DNA of 64,000 nucleotides from Aedes albopictus (GCF_035046485.1 NC_085136.1:157344754-157408753), one strand, 5' to 3'; positions 1 to 12,052 are shown, counted from the stretch's first letter. The notes: generated by a model not told the origin, from the sequence alone. Numbers and translations: made by a program.

Positions 1-80
1 GAGCAAAACTTTGGGCAACAGTGTTGTTATTTTCTCCATTTCTTGTAACACAAACATCATAGTTATCCAAAGTTTTGCTC
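1..80. repeat. Short inverted repeat (hairpin) at window start
   Basis: Bases 1-14 (gagcaaaactttgg) are the exact reverse complement of bases 67-80, around a loop of about 52 bases. It may be the tip of a MITE cut by the window edge, or a small hairpin of its own. I see no target-site duplication because the left flank is missing. Confidence 0.5.
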
Positions 81-220
81 AAACAGCATAAAATTAGACA
101 AGGAATCATAATACCCACGCTTTTTGCACCATTTTATTGCAGAAACGGAGAATTGGCCTTCTCACCATACTAAAATTCAGCTCATTACTACAAATCTAGT
201 ACTACACCGAACGTTCCCCA

Positions 221-1118
221 TTGGCTCACCATAAAACTGAGGTGGTGGTTGTGAACAACCAGTGTTGGCGATTGGGGGTTATGGTCAACGATAAGCTTTC
301 CTTCGGTTGCCACGTTGATTATGCCTGCAAAAGAGCCTCCACAGCAATAGTGGAACTGTCTCGGACGATGTTCAATATCTCTGCGGTATATGCCAGCAAG
401 CGCAAGCTTCTGGCTAGTATCGCCTCGTCCATACTAAGGTATGGCGGCTCGACTTGTGGCACGGTGCTAAGTACAAAAAATCAAACGGCTATCACCCACA
501 TCGTCTTGGAGCTACAGAGGAGGTGGCGCGTGGACTCGGAGTAGGGCTAGTAACCACAGGGAGAATATCCTGGTAGCGTTGCTGTCGTGGCGTCGGTCTA
601 CTGGGTTAGATCCAAGCCCGCGATTGGAAAGCAGTCCTCGGCATGGTCGGCGCAGGTGGAGGTCCCATGTCGGCACGTCCTTCTGTGTGCTGGCTGATAC
701 GGCCTTTCTTGCGGGAAGGTCAAATCGCTGTGCACGCGGTATCAGTTCTTGATACTTGCTGTGTAGTTTGAAACAGGTGTGGTGTCAACCCATTCGGGAA
801 ACTGGCTAAGCACCAGCATTCTAACTTGATAGACTCCTCAAAGCGAGTCAACGATGTTCGTAGCTGAAGGCTACGCATCTAACCTTGAGGGTGCGATGTG
901 CACTAGCCTCTCTCTGAAGCAATGCCTTTGTGGTGGTTCCGGAGAGACAAAGGGCTTACCGACAATGGGAATGTTGCTCAGTGGGTCGAGAGGATAGTAG
1001 TTCTGGCTATCGCTTTTTTTGTAGAAGACGGTCCTTAACCCCACACTATTTGGACATAACTGTTCAAGTGTTTGTTGAACAGATTATCCCTCCATGGACT
1101 AGAAGACAAAAAAGGGAC
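221..1118 (+). mobile_element. Decayed 3' portion of an R1-clade non-LTR retrotransposon
   Basis: The plus-strand reading at 221-544 matches the reverse transcriptase C-terminal region of the R1-clade ORF2 at 6323-8365 on the minus strand. Shared pieces include AHHKTEV, DYACKRAST, YASKRKLLAS and the terminal HIV.ELQRRWRVDSE. An internal deletion removes most of the region between the last two. Bases 545-1118 then follow the same 3' UTR seen at 5600-6300 (reverse complement), including the 'ggttccggagagac' stretch, and end near an A-rich run at about 1110. The copy is diverged, has no intact ORF and is certainly non-functional. It lies upstream of the first DIP exon seen here, so it is presumably intronic. 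Confidence 0.75.
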
Positions 1119-1192
1119 TTCCAAGGTGTACCAGGCTTGGTACCAGGAGATCTCTGGGGCTTTTCTGTGGGCCTCAGGGAGTTTTAATAAGT

Positions 1193-1864
1193 ACCTGTAG
1201 CAGTGTTGGTAAAAACTCAAATTCTCAAATCTCATGGTTGAATAGCTTCACGCGCGATTGTTGACTCGCCAAACTCACCGCCGAAAAAATCATGCATGAG
1301 TTGACTCATAATTTCACTCATTGCTTTATTTCTTGGTGTTCTTAATATTTAAATCGAATTTTTTATTATTGTATGACTAGCTGACCCGGCAAACTTTGTC
1401 TTGCCCGGTTGTGGTGGTTTGACAACTGTTGAGCTCAAAATAACACCGCACTCTAGATTGGTTTCATTTCGATCGTGTTGATTTCCTTCCCAGCTCATAA
1501 AAAATCAGTACTTTATTAATTTATTAACTTTTCTGGTTGATTTTTATAACTTTTTGTACATATAAACACAGCCACCATGAAAACGAATCGAACCGTTTGT
1601 TGCCTCAAAGGAATTTTAAACTCATTTTTATATATATAGATAGAACAAAAGCAAATCTAGCGTACAACAACATTGAATGCCGATCAAATTGATTTGGATT
1701 CGCTTTACAAGAGAACAAGATTTCAGCGTTTGACTCGTGGGAGCGAGATTTTACATGAAATTCCCGCGCATGAAAAAACGATTCAGAATCGCGTGCGAGT
1801 TTGCTCATGCAGGAGTGGCTCATGAGTGTGCTTTGAGTGTGAGTTTACCAACACTGACCTGTAG
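1193..1864. mobile_element. Non-autonomous hAT-type element with 8-bp TSD
   Basis: The body is 1201-1856 (656 bp). It starts cagtgttggtaaa and ends tttaccaacactg, so the terminal inverted repeat is CAGTGTTGGTAAA. The exact 8-bp direct repeat acctgtag flanks it at 1193-1200 and 1857-1864. An 8-bp duplication and a CAG-type terminus fit the hAT superfamily. The interior has no transposase reading frame. Inner sequence continues as an imperfect inverted repeat (actcaa.. / ..gagt). Confidence 0.8.
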
Positions 1865-1904
1865 GTACCTCAGGAACGTTTCAGGGGACATCGAAGATCA
1901 TTCT

Positions 1905-1945
1905 TAGCACAGGGCCCATTTTGATAACTTCAGCTGCAATACCAT
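1905..1945 (-). mobile_element. Sliver of RTE-clade retrotransposon
   Basis: About 40 bases (gggcccattttgataa, then cagctgcaataccatcc) match the RTE element at 44740-44780 on the same strand. It sits directly against a different non-LTR fragment, so this is a junction in a TE mosaic. Confidence 0.55.
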
Positions 1946-1946
1946 C

Positions 1947-2560
1947 CTTTGGAGAACACAGATTGGCGTCGGGTCAAATTCTGCTATACTCTGGCCTACT
2001 AGGTGAACATCCATCATCTCTTAATCGGCTGCCAATTGCTAGAATCCATCGACAGGAGGATAAAATCGGGCGCCACTTCAACACAAGCCGACTGGAAGAC
2101 ACTGCGGTGAAAAAATACCTCGTCGAGGAGCTAGAGAACCGTGCTGCCGATATTCCAAAAGTTGGAAGCGTAGAAAATCAATGGAGCGCCATTAAAAACG
2201 CTTTTATCGCCTTCGGCGAGAATTATTTGGATGAGCTACTCACCCGGAGAAAACAATGGATCACAGATGATACCTGGAGAAAGATAGAGGAGCGGAGGCA
2301 CGCCAACGCCGCGATAGCGCGAGCGAAAACACGAGGAGCCAATTCCGTAGCCCCTCAGCGCTATTCAGCTCTCGAGAAGGAGTGAAACGCTCATGTAGAC
2401 GGGATAAAAGAGCGCCTAGCCGACGAAGGCGAGAAAGCTGCAAACACCGGCGACATCTGACTCTTCTACGATGTTTCACGCCGCCTTAGTGGGACTAAGA
2501 TAAATGCTACGATGCCCATTATAGACGCTGTTAAAACCCCTGTTGAAACGCTGGTTCCAA
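1947..2560 (+). pseudogene. Non-LTR retrotransposon fragment (endonuclease-RT linker region)
   Basis: The reading 1921-2385 encodes a charged helical segment (ENQWSAIKNAF, RRKQWITDDTWRKIEERR, then the ALEKE end). This resembles the linker between endonuclease and reverse transcriptase in RTE-like and related non-LTR elements. After the stop at 2383-2385 the same kind of coding sequence continues in another frame (RRDKRA, DEGEKAAN, YDVSRRLSGTKINATMP), so a frame break is present. No catalytic motif lies in the fragment. Clade assignment is tentative; the piece looks like an old dead copy. Confidence 0.55.
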
Positions 2561-2714
2561 CACTTTGGAAACATTTGTCAAGTGTCGGTCATGCCAGCTA
2601 CACTACAGCATGACCCGCCAAGGGTACAACGCACCATCTGTCTCAGTAAAGGTGTCCAAAAAGGGTAACTTGACTGTATGCCATAATTGGCGGTCCCTGG
2701 TCCCTTAGGAAATC

Positions 2715-3345
2715 ATCGGCCTGATTGAAACATGTCGATCTTGGTGTCAATATCGGCCGCCATTTGGCAACCAAGATATTGGAAGCTTTCAACATTCTCC
2801 ACTGTTTGCCCAGCTACCGTAAAACTGGGAAGATTGACCGTGTAACCCACGATTTAGTTCACGATCAATCGCACCTACCAGGATCTCGTCGATTATGATG
2901 AACAACAGTAGCAATGATAGTATACATCCTTGCCTAGCTCTAGCAACGACCCGGATGGGATCGGACAAAACACCGTTGTGCAGTACTCTGCATGAAAATG
3001 CTCTCTACTATAGGTGCACGGATCAAGAAGGCGAGAGCTGTCTTTGCTAGTTTAAGAAATGTGTGGAAGAACACCAGATTAGTCGATGTACCAAAATCTG
3101 AATTTTCAACTCGAACGTGAAATCTGTGCTGCTGTACGCCAGTGAAACTTGGTGTGTATCAGTGGAGAACACTCAACTGCTGCAGGTCTCCATCAATAGA
3201 TGCCTGCGGTATATAATTCGTGCATGGTGGCCTATTCGGGAGCGAAACTGGAGATGGATCGGCCACACTCTGCGCAGATACGCAGATACCCAACAAGATA
3301 TAAAAAAAGTAGTAGTAGGTCGTTTTTGTTCGTCAGTTGGTAAGC
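2715..3345. pseudogene. Non-LTR RT fragment with its 5' half inverted
   Basis: Bases 2715-2990 match, on the minus strand, the RT region found again at 32880-33250 (minus strand). Bases 2990-3345 read on the plus strand as the C-terminal part of the same kind of protein (KSVLLYASETWCVSVENTQ, NRCLRYIIRAWWP, RNWRWIGHTLRR). Two neighbouring parts of one element therefore point in opposite directions. That layout is expected from twin-priming 5' inversion during target-primed reverse transcription. Both halves are degraded and contain stops. Confidence 0.55.
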
Positions 3346-3455
3346 GCTGAACTTGCCAATCGCTGGTCTGAATACCTCTTTTTGGCCGAGGGTTCAGGTG
3401 TTCTATGATGAACTTGACTTCGTGGCTCGGGTAGCGGTCGTACTCCCGTTAAAGC
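3333..3455 (-). mobile_element. RTE-clade fragment
   Basis: This resembles 22110-22205 and 45750-45850, the RTE endonuclease region around the GDLNAQVG motif, in the same orientation. It is short and diverged. Confidence 0.55.
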
Positions 3456-3569
3456 TGCTTATAAAATGTGAGTTCCTCAAATGGAGCTGTGAATACCACA
3501 TTCTAACGCATTTACTTGTCATAACAAAATTTACATTTGACCCACATGAAAATTCGTACAAAAATGCAT

Positions 3570-4182
3570 TTAACCCTCTAATACCCAATCCCGCCTTTAG
3601 ACGGGGTATAGTTTGAGCATTTTTGTAATTTTTGTTTTGTGGAAAATCATTTTTTTATATTTTTGGCTGATATTAAGGACTGTTCTGGATATCTCAAAAT
3701 AGTTTTTGGTGTATTTTAAAGCGTATTTACATTTTTTATAAATCATTGAAAAATTGATGTTTTAGTCACCTTTTAGAAGTCCTTGTTTATTTTGTATTGA
3801 ATCGCTACAATTAACATATTTTAAATTTTTCACAAATCAATCTATCCTTGTTCAATAGTTTAAGGAAATCGAATACACTCTAAAATTATTTTCTTTAAAA
3901 TTACACGGAAAATAAAATTTTCTGTGAAAAAAGTTTAAAATAATAATATTTCAACAATAATCATAAAATCTCAAAATGTTTTCATCTCAAAAAATTCGTT
4001 CCCCAAATTGGCTTCCAGGAAAAATATAAAAGTGTGGGGATGTTCAAAAATAAAAATTAGAAAAATCAAAAACTGAAATTCACGAAATCGAGAATTGAAA
4101 AGAATCATCTTTCAAAACATGTTTAAATCGATTTTAGATGACGAAAAATGATATTTAGATCAAAATCAAAAATTTGGGTTAA
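3570..4182. repeat. AT-rich stretch, possible TTAA-flanked MITE
   Basis: The stretch begins ttaaccctctaatacccaa and ends with aatttgggttaa, so TTAA lies at both ends (3570-3573 and 4179-4182) with CCC/GGG just inside. That would suit a piggyBac-type non-autonomous element. The inverted repeat is very short and could be chance in AT-rich DNA. No ORF is seen. Confidence 0.3.
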
Positions 4183-5233
4183 CAGTGCATAATCTAACAT
4201 CAAACATTCAATATTCCCTGCTAAGCGTGAGCAACTTTTCTACACGTAAACTTCGCTTTTTGACAAATGCTTAGCACATTGCTCTTTATCTCTTGCATAA
4301 TCGTTGACACCAACCAGTCAGCCGTTTGCGCTTCGGCAAAGGTTGGACCTTTTATACATCCAATTATTATTCATGCAAACTCCACCACGCTAGGGCTAGA
4401 GCATCAAGAAGGCTGACAAGCACCGGCTGAGTGGGCTCTTCTTGACTGTGTATACCTAAGAGTGTATCGTTATCATATCACTTTGTCGGTTGTTCCGCTT
4501 ACCGTCATCTGAATAGGTCTCGTTTTATGAATGCTAATAACTTCCACCACTCCTGCCACAAGAAAGAGAGAGAGTGCGGGAGTTTGTCATCACTTTGGTA
4601 TGATAATTTTACTGCCATTTGGATGGGGGAACCCTGGTAGCATCCATTTATTAGCCCTTTATGCTAACGGAAGCCAATGCAAAGGAATTGTTTCTGATTG
4701 TTATTACTTTATCTATTAACTTCAGGATCGTGTCAATTGGTTTGGCTTGTTGAGGATCATGCACTCGTGCATATTTAATACACTCAAAATATTACCATTA
4801 TTACAAATAACACTCTTCAAAATAAACCTTTAACACATCCCTAATTTAGGATTTTTTTTAAGACACCCGGCATATTTCCAGATAGGGAAGGGCTTTAAAA
4901 GCAGGTCACGACCTAAAACGATTACACGAGTCTTTTGCAGCCAGCCTCATCAAGAATTTATGTACAATCCGACAAAAGGGCCTGCAAGGAACCCTTTTTC
5001 ACACCTTAACCAGACATAATATTTTTTGTCACCCACCCTTTTCCACCTAGTACATGGAACAGACAGAAAATGTGAAAAATGCTTCTCGTAACTTTAAATC
5101 GCCTTCACTTAGGAATTATCACTTTTGTTGCATCAACATTTCCTGCACAGAAATTTATAAACTGTCTGTTTTGTGTTCTTCTCATTCACTCTTCGGCGAC
5201 ACTCCTTTCCTCCAATGGAAATATGGGCCATAG
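4183..5233 (+). other. Intronic sequence without recognised genes
   Basis: The sequence is AT-rich and lies before the first DIP exon seen here. A pyrimidine-rich tract at 5165-5215 precedes the acceptor AG at 5232-5233. I recognise nothing else. Confidence 0.5.
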
Positions 5234-5353
5234 TTCATCCCCTGATACAAGTGCCGAATCAACTTGTTGGTGCTCCACTGGGAACCGATGTCACACTCAT
5301 CTGTAATGTGGAGGCGTCCCCCAAGGCAATCAACTACTGGCAGCGTGAAATCG
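5234..5353 (+). CDS. DIP/lachesin-type Ig cell-adhesion protein, exon for start of Ig3
   Basis: The exon reads (F)HPLIQVPNQLVGAPLG, TDVTLICNVEASPKAINYW, QREI, then one base of the next codon. This is the start of the third Ig domain of Dpr-interacting proteins (DIPs), the IgLON/lachesin-like neuronal surface receptors. The Cys in LICNVEA is the B-strand disulfide cysteine and YWQRE holds the core Trp. The acceptor is ..ccatag|TT at 5233/5234 (phase 1 in) and the donor is ..atcg|gtgagta at 5353/5354 (phase 1 out), a strong 5' splice site. The phase matches the exon at 20723. The exons for Ig1 and Ig2 are not in the window, so the gene continues to the left. Which DIP paralogue this is cannot be told from here. 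The family assignment is firm; the acceptor was placed by comparison with the usual FHP(V/L)IQVPNQL sequence. Confidence 0.88.
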
Positions 5354-5589
5354 GTGAGTATGATTTATGATGGTATATGCTTGTTCTTTTTTCTAGTGTC
5401 TACCTTAAGCGGAAATGGTTTAGATTAAACTTAACCTAAAATTTGTTATATTCTAAATTTATTAAAAATTGTTCGCTATTATATGAATACTTCAGTTATC
5501 ATGCAGTAATTAAAATTCCAAGTATACACCGTGCCAATGTTTACCGATATTTATATTACGAAGGTAGGCATCATCGACCTATTTGATAG

Positions 5590-8500
5590 GATAGGCACCT
5601 TTTTTTTTTTCTTTTTTTTCCTTCTAAACCATAGGGGGATAAATCTGCTCATCAGACACCCTAACAGGAAGGTTAGAGTAGTGTGGGGATGAGGCCGTCT
5701 TCTACAATGCCGGTAGAAGCCAGGACTACTCTCTCCTCGACCCACTAAAACACATTCCTATGGTCGCCAAACCCTACGTCTCTCCGGAACCACCAAGAAG
5801 GTATTGCTTCAGAGAGGGGCTAGTGCATATCGCACCCTCAAGGTTAGCTGCCGTAGCCTAGCAGCAACGAACATCGATGACTCGCTCTGGAGTCCATCAC
5901 GATAGCATGCTGGCGCTTAGCCAGTTTCCCGAGTGGTCCTCGCCACTCCCTTTGTCCTCGGAAGGCGGGCAGGGTCAACCCCGCCCGCGCCCTACTGCTG
6001 AGCGGACATCAAGAACTGATGCCCACATGCAACCCGATCTGACCTGCTGAAGGCAAGGGTATCACTACCCTTCAGGCCTTATCAGCTGCATCCGTAGGTT
6101 GCAGACAGCAGGGTCTCACCTACCCCGACCCTTGCCGGGGACCCCTTTCCAACCGCGGGCTCAGATCCAACCCAGTAGACTGACGCCACGACAGCACCGC
6201 TACCGGGACTTCCTCTCCGCGGCCACTTAATCGCTGTAAGGGTCGATCTCGACCGCAGGGCACCGGTATGACCTACGAAGCCGACTTCGAACCCCTGGAC
6301 CACCTCTTGTACTGCATCTGGACTAGCCATTCTCCGAGTCCACGCGCCACCTCCTTTGTAGCTCCCAGACGATATGGGTGATAGCCGTTGAAACGGCATT
6401 CCAGCTAATCTCATCCCTACACATTCTCTGGACCAAGTTGTCCGGAGTTGTGTCCTCCCCGCATGTGGCAAGCATGCGGTCACGCATTGTGCGAAAACGC
6501 GGGCACACGAACAAAACGTGTTCCGCCGTTTCCTCTAAACCATTGCACACTGGGCATTCGGGAGAATCCGCATGCCCGAAACGGTGTAGATACTGTCGGA
6601 AGCAACCATGACCTGTAAGGACCTGTGTCAGGTGGAATGAAACTTCCCCATGGCGCCTATTAATCCAACTATCTACCCTCGGTATCAACCTATGGGTCCA
6701 CCTTCCTTTGGTGGAACTGTCCCACGCGCGCTGCCATTTGACCATAGAGGCCATCCTGACAGTCTTGCGTATGCCTCTTGTGCCGCGCATTTCGAAGCAC
6801 TCCATATCCTCACTGATAAGAATGCTGATGGGCACCATACCAGTAATGACACAGAGAGCATCGTGTGACACGGTACGGTACGCGCTTGCAACCCTCAGAC
6901 ACATAAGCCTGTAAGTACTTTCCAGCTTCCGTCGGTAGCATTCAGTACTTAGCGCGGTACCCCACGCCGGGCCGCCATACCTAAGTATGGACGTAGCAAC
7001 ACTAGCCAGAAGCTTGCGCTTACTGGCGTACACCGCTAAGCTATTGGACATCATCCGGGACAGTGCCGCAATAGCTGTGGAGGCTCTTTTACAGGCATAA
7101 TCGACGTGGCTACCGAAGGTAAGCTTATCGTCGATCATCACGCCCAAGTGCTTGACAGAGCGCCTTGACAGGATAGTGCACTCTCCTACACTGATCTCCG
7201 TCTGCTGCGCCGACTGCATGTTGTTAACAACCGTCACCTCTGTCTTGTGGTGAGCCAGCTCCAGTTTTCTGGACCGCATCCACGCCTCCACAACCTTGAT
7301 CGAGTGGTCGGTAGTCAACTTCACCTCCTCGATCGTTTCACCGTAGACTTCGAGCGTAATATCGTCGGCAAATCCGACAATCACCACTCCCACTGGGTAC
7401 TCTAACCTCAACACCTCGTCGTACATGACATTCCATAACACCGGACCCAGGATGGAACCTTGCGGGACTCCTGAGGTTATGTGAAAGCACTTCCGACCCA
7501 CCTCCGTGTCGTAAACCAGTACGCGATTCTGGAAGTAGCTTCCGAGAATCTTGTACAAGTACTCCGGTATCCCCAGACGCAAGAGCGCATCGGCAATAGC
7601 AGCCCAACTGGCGCTATTAAATGCATTCCTTACATCCAGAGTCACTACCCCGCAGAAGCGAATTCCCCTCCTCTTAGGCTCGAGTGCTTTCTCGGCGGTT
7701 TTTGTAACCGACAAGATAGCGTCTACGGTGGACCTCCCCTTCCGGAAGCCATACTGGTTGCTCGAGAGACCATTTACGCCCTCAGTGAACTTCAACATTC
7801 TATTGAGGATGATCTTTTCGAGCACCTTCCCCGCCGTGTCAATCAAGCATATTGGTCTATATGCCGACGGGTCTCCGGGTGGTTTCCCCGCCTTTGGCAA
7901 TAGTACCATCCTCTGCCTCTTCCAAGCTTCCGGGAAAACTCTCTCGTCCAGGCATTTCTGCATAGCAGACCTGAACATCTCGGGAGCTTCTGCAATAGCT
8001 ACTTTTAAGGCCAGGTTCGGAACTCCGTCCGGACCTGGGGCCTTACCTACGCTAAGGGACTTAGCTATCCCCGCAAGTTCCACATCGGTGACCCTTTCCT
8101 CATCGCCAGCCCCAGTCCCCGGCTGTCCTACGAAAGGAGGCCAAGGACTAGGATCATGACGCGGAAAAAGTCCTCCAATGATCCCCTCCAACATCTCTGG
8201 AGATTGCTCTGTAGGAGCCATCACACCTCTCGTCTTGGCCATAACGATCCTGTAGGCATCACCCCACGGGTTCGTATTGGCACTCTGACAGAGACCCTCA
8301 AAGCAGGCCTTCTTGCTTGCTCTTATCTCGGTCTTGAGCGCGGCTTTTGCAGCGGCGAACACCACCCGCCGTTCGTTTCGCTCTTCCTCTGATCGTGCTC
8401 GCTACATCCGCCGCCTAGCCCGTAGGCAGGCGCGGCGCAGGTCCGCAATCGCGTCGGTCCACCAGTAAGCCGGTGGCCTCCCATTTCTAGGGTGGACTCG

Positions 8501-10640
8501 CCTAGGCATGGTCGCATCACACGCACGTGAGAGCACCGCTACCAGCTCGTCGCCGTCTAAACCGAGTAAGTTTCGCTCACGGCGGAGCGCTTCCCTAAAT
8601 ACCTCTTCGTCGAAGTATGATGTCTTCCACCTACGAGGGCTTGGCCTTGGCCTAGCCGCCTCTTCTTCTATCCGCTGTCTGCTGTTGTTGTAGTCGATAC
8701 TGTAGCGAACCGCCAGGTGGTCGCTGTGAGTGTAGCCATCATCTACTCTCCAGTTCGAACTACTTGTTAGGCCAGGACTACAAAAGGTCACGTCAATAAT
8801 TGACTCCGCTCCATTTCGACTAAAGGTACTCTTGGTACCGACATTAGCCAAGTCGACATCTAAGATGGCCAGTGTTTCTAGCAGGATCTGACCCCGCTGG
8901 TTCGTGAAACGGCTTCCCCATTCCACAGCCCAGGCATTAAAGTCACCCGCTATTACCACCGGCCTTCGCCCTGTTAGCACGGTCGTTAAGCGGTCCAGCA
9001 TTTGCGTGAACCGCTCGATCGGCCACCGCGGAGGCGCATAACAGCTACAGAAGAAGACCCCGTTTACTTTGGCGACCACGAAGCCCTCATAGGTAGTAGA
9101 CACCAACTCCTGCACGGGGTATTTACCCGTCGTCCATATCGCCGCCATTTTCCTGGTCCCATCCGAGGCCCAGTTGCCGTTGCCGGCGGGTACTCGGTAT
9201 GGGTCCGAAATGATGGCGATATCCGTCTCCCACTCAGAAACCGCCTGACAAAGCAGTTGCTGAGCCGCATCACAGTGGTTCAGGTTCAGCTGCGTTACCT
9301 GCACTGTGATTTGTTGCTCACTGCGGCTTTCTTAATAGGCACCTTGGGGATAGGCACCTTGGGGGGAGCTGTTTGCAGGTTTTCCTAAACAAATCAAGCA
9401 CTTGGGAGAGTTTGAGCACCTTGTGCCCTATAGCTTTCACCCCTCATCGCCTACGAAACTTGCTCCTATCGGTTTTTTTAGTCCTACGACTAGTGCGTCT
9501 CGGTTCAAGGTGCATTAAGAAAACCTTCAGTGGACAACGGACATACCGATTCCCGAGCTTCCTTACTTTTACGTACTTGTTAGTGTCCTTCCACAGGTAG
9601 CAGAACCTAGACAGCCTGTGTCCCTGCTGGGCCTTTTCGCAGCCAAATGGCTGCGGTGGGCACCTGCATCTCGCACTGTTGCTACAGTGCCGTGACGAGC
9701 TCTTCCGCGTCCATGATCTCGTCTAGGTTTTTAACCAGGGGGTCTTCCGCCAGAGACTTGTAGTCACTCTTCTCGCGCTTGGCACCAGCCCTCTACCTTT
9801 CTGTGGTCCGGTGTCCCTACGCTCATGTACCTACCCTCTGTTTATTCGCATTCTTCTTCCGTTCCGCTATGGGCGCTCTCCCACTTGCTCGCCGTAACCT
9901 GTGGTGGTGAGGACTTATCAATGGTCGCTACCCACTGTTCACTTCAAACCGGGACTGGTCAGCTTGACTGAAGTCCGACTTTCTGGCATTACTGCCGACT
10001 TTCGGGGCCAATAGCCGCCCAGCCTTGCGAGCGCCGCCTGATAGCTCCTCACCTCACTCGCTTTTGCGATGGTTGTCATAGCAATCGCGTTCGCCGCACT
10101 TCTAGGGATGCCCGCGAATGTTCGTCTTCGTCTGGCTAGAATTCAGCACATTCAACTTCTCAAACTCTGCCGCTGGCACTACCGCGATGAGTTTCTCATA
10201 GTCCTGCTTGACCAGCATCATGCTGTTCTCCTCAATGGAGACCTAGCAAACCTACTACTAGCGTAGCAGTTAACCTTTCTACGTGATAAGCGTCACCAAA
10301 ACATATTTAGGTGAGCTCGCTGCAATGGAGTTGGCTGCGCAGCAGCTTGACTTCATCTTTGACTTTGCGTCCTCGAAGTCCTACACCAATAACGACCTCA
10401 AGCAGGCCCTGATGAGAGTTCGTTAATCAACGGTGGTAGCCAAGCAGGACCATGATAAACTCATGACAACTATGGCTGCAGCAGAGCCTGTGAAGCCGAA
10501 GGTACCGAAGTCTACCCAGACGGAGGCCTTCACATTCGCGAATAACCTGAAGAGCACACCGGACGCGATTGCTTGTGTGTGTTAGGTCTGAAATAGTCAG
10601 CCTGGGTCGACGAGAACAGAAGCTTGCGATCATTGATTGG
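5590..10640 (-). mobile_element. R1-clade non-LTR retrotransposon, near full length
   Basis: The 3' end is a T-rich run at 5599-5620 (an A-rich tail on the minus strand), followed by a 3' UTR at about 5620-6320, ORF2 at 6323-9304, and a badly degraded ORF1/gag region at about 9310-10430. The ORF1 region shares the stretch 'gacgagctcttccgcgtcc' (9692-9710) with the reverse of the gag remnant at about 16160-16180. Sequence from 10430 to 10640 is probably element 5' sequence, but I cannot fix the boundary. The flanks are not 28S rDNA, so this lineage does not behave like the rDNA-specific R1. It lies in the 15.4-kb DIP intron, antisense to the gene. Confidence 0.8.
6323..9304 (-). pseudogene. 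R1-clade ORF2: endonuclease-reverse transcriptase with one nonsense codon
   Basis: Residues from 9304 downward form an AP-type endonuclease: TQLNLNHCDAA at the N-terminus, the catalytic GDFNAWAVEWGSR, and SDHLAVRY near its end. The second part (8365 to 6323) is the reverse transcriptase, with PGPDGVPN, YRPICLIDTAGKVLEK, GVPQGSILGPVLWN and the active-site FADDITLE. It ends with a Cys/His motif, HADSPECPVCNGLEETAEH, typical of this clade. Both parts are in the same frame, separated by a single TAG at 8402-8404. The related copy at 27410-27420 has CAG (Gln) there, so this is a C-to-T nonsense mutation. Apart from it, about 990 codons are open, so the insertion is fairly young. The protein would nick target DNA and copy its own RNA. 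It cannot be made full length here without readthrough. Confidence 0.85.
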
Positions 10641-10740
10641 CATTGAGTCACCACAGGTTAGGACGGATCAAGGGGAGAATGCCCCCTGAACCTAAGTGGA
10701 TAGGACAAAGAATAGAAATAAAACATCCGTTGCACAGGAG

Positions 10741-10815
10741 CGCAGGGTCTCCAGTTAACCTAGTGGTTAAGGCTATGGGTCATCAATTGGGAGACGGCGG
10801 ATACGGTAAGACTGG
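10741..10815 (+). mobile_element. tRNA-like head of a SINE (fragment)
   Basis: The stretch tctccagttaacctagtggttaaggctatggg carries an A-box-like motif. It matches the reverse complement of the SINE at 42836-43105. The B box is damaged. Confidence 0.55.
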
Positions 10816-11938
10816 GTAATTCGCTCATCTATCATTGATATCATTAGAATTCGCCCAGTAACTTCTATCCCTACCTCCGCGTGGCACCAGCCGGGCTGCA
10901 AGCAACCTCAGGGGAGATCGGGTAACCAACCCATGTGGTATCTTTGGTTGTAGGCTGACAGGGAAGGTGGGGGGGGGTTGCTTTTGCAAACCTGAGCGTC
11001 TGTTCTCCTGGAGGAGCGGCTCACAACAGCGTTTGACCCCCATGGCGGCTGATCAACGTCCGAGTACCAGGCAAGGACTCTAAGCTCTGGCCCTCCTGAA
11101 AGTAAAGGGTTGGTGTCAGGACCTACGAGCCGGCCGCAAAAAAAATCATTGAAACGAAAAATCAGCTACAGAATAATACGAATCAAGACCAACGACAACG
11201 ACCCCAGTAAACAAAAGGAACTTGCGATTGGAAACTCGGTACGTGGAGCTGCCGATTTCTCAACTTCGTTGGGAGCACCCGTATACTAACCAATCTACTG
11301 AAGTACCGCGGATTCGGCATCGTAGCGCTGCAGGAGATGTGATGGACAGGATCCATGGTGCGAACGTTTAGAGGTAATCGTACCATGATTGCGACAGCAC
11401 ATGTGAGCTGGGAACAGCTTTTATCGTGATGGCCCACATGCAGAGGCGCGTGCTTGGCGCGAATACGATCGCTGCCTAAGCGACGACATCAAGATCGTCA
11501 TAGATAGGTGACTTGAACACTGAGGTAGGCCAGGAGCAGGAATTCAGACCGACGATTGGAAAGTTCAACGCCCACCAGCTGACGAACGAAAACAGCCTAC
11601 GACTCATTGATTTTGCCTCCTTTGAAAACATGCCATACGCACCACCTTTTCCAACACAACTTCACTTCACCAACAGCACTTCTCCGACATAATGGAGGTC
11701 AGGACCAATCGTGGCACTAATATCGACTCCAACCACTATCTGGCGATGGTCAAATAGCGCCCAATACTTTCCGTCGTCAATAATGTACGGTACCAGCGAC
11801 CTCCACGGTACAACCTTGTGACCTTGTACCACGGCACCAACCTTGTGAGTGACCGAAGAATCCGGATATCGCCTCAGCATACGCGCAGAATCTCGAGACA
11901 GCGTTGCCAGACGAGGGCAAGCTCGATGTGGCGAATGG

Positions 11939-12052
11939 GTGACAAAACGTCGAAAGACAAAACGTCGAATGCCAAAACGTCGAATGCCAAAACGTTGAAA
12001 GGACAAAACGTCGAAGGGACAAAACGTCGAAAGGACAAAACGTCGAAAAGTG
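11939..12052 (+). repeat. Left terminal repeat array (about 14-bp units)
   Basis: Seven tandem variants of gacaaaacgtcgaa / tgccaaaacgtcgaa. The order of variants is nearly the same as in the right array read on the other strand. Confidence 0.85.

Noticed and set aside
5590..9304. rDNA locus suggested by R1-type retrotransposon
   Set aside because: No 28S sequence flanks this or the other R1-clade copies; they are dispersed in introns.
11939..12052. CRISPR-like array of short repeats
   Set aside because: Units are directly adjacent without unique spacers, are mirrored at the other end of an element, and the DNA is eukaryotic.
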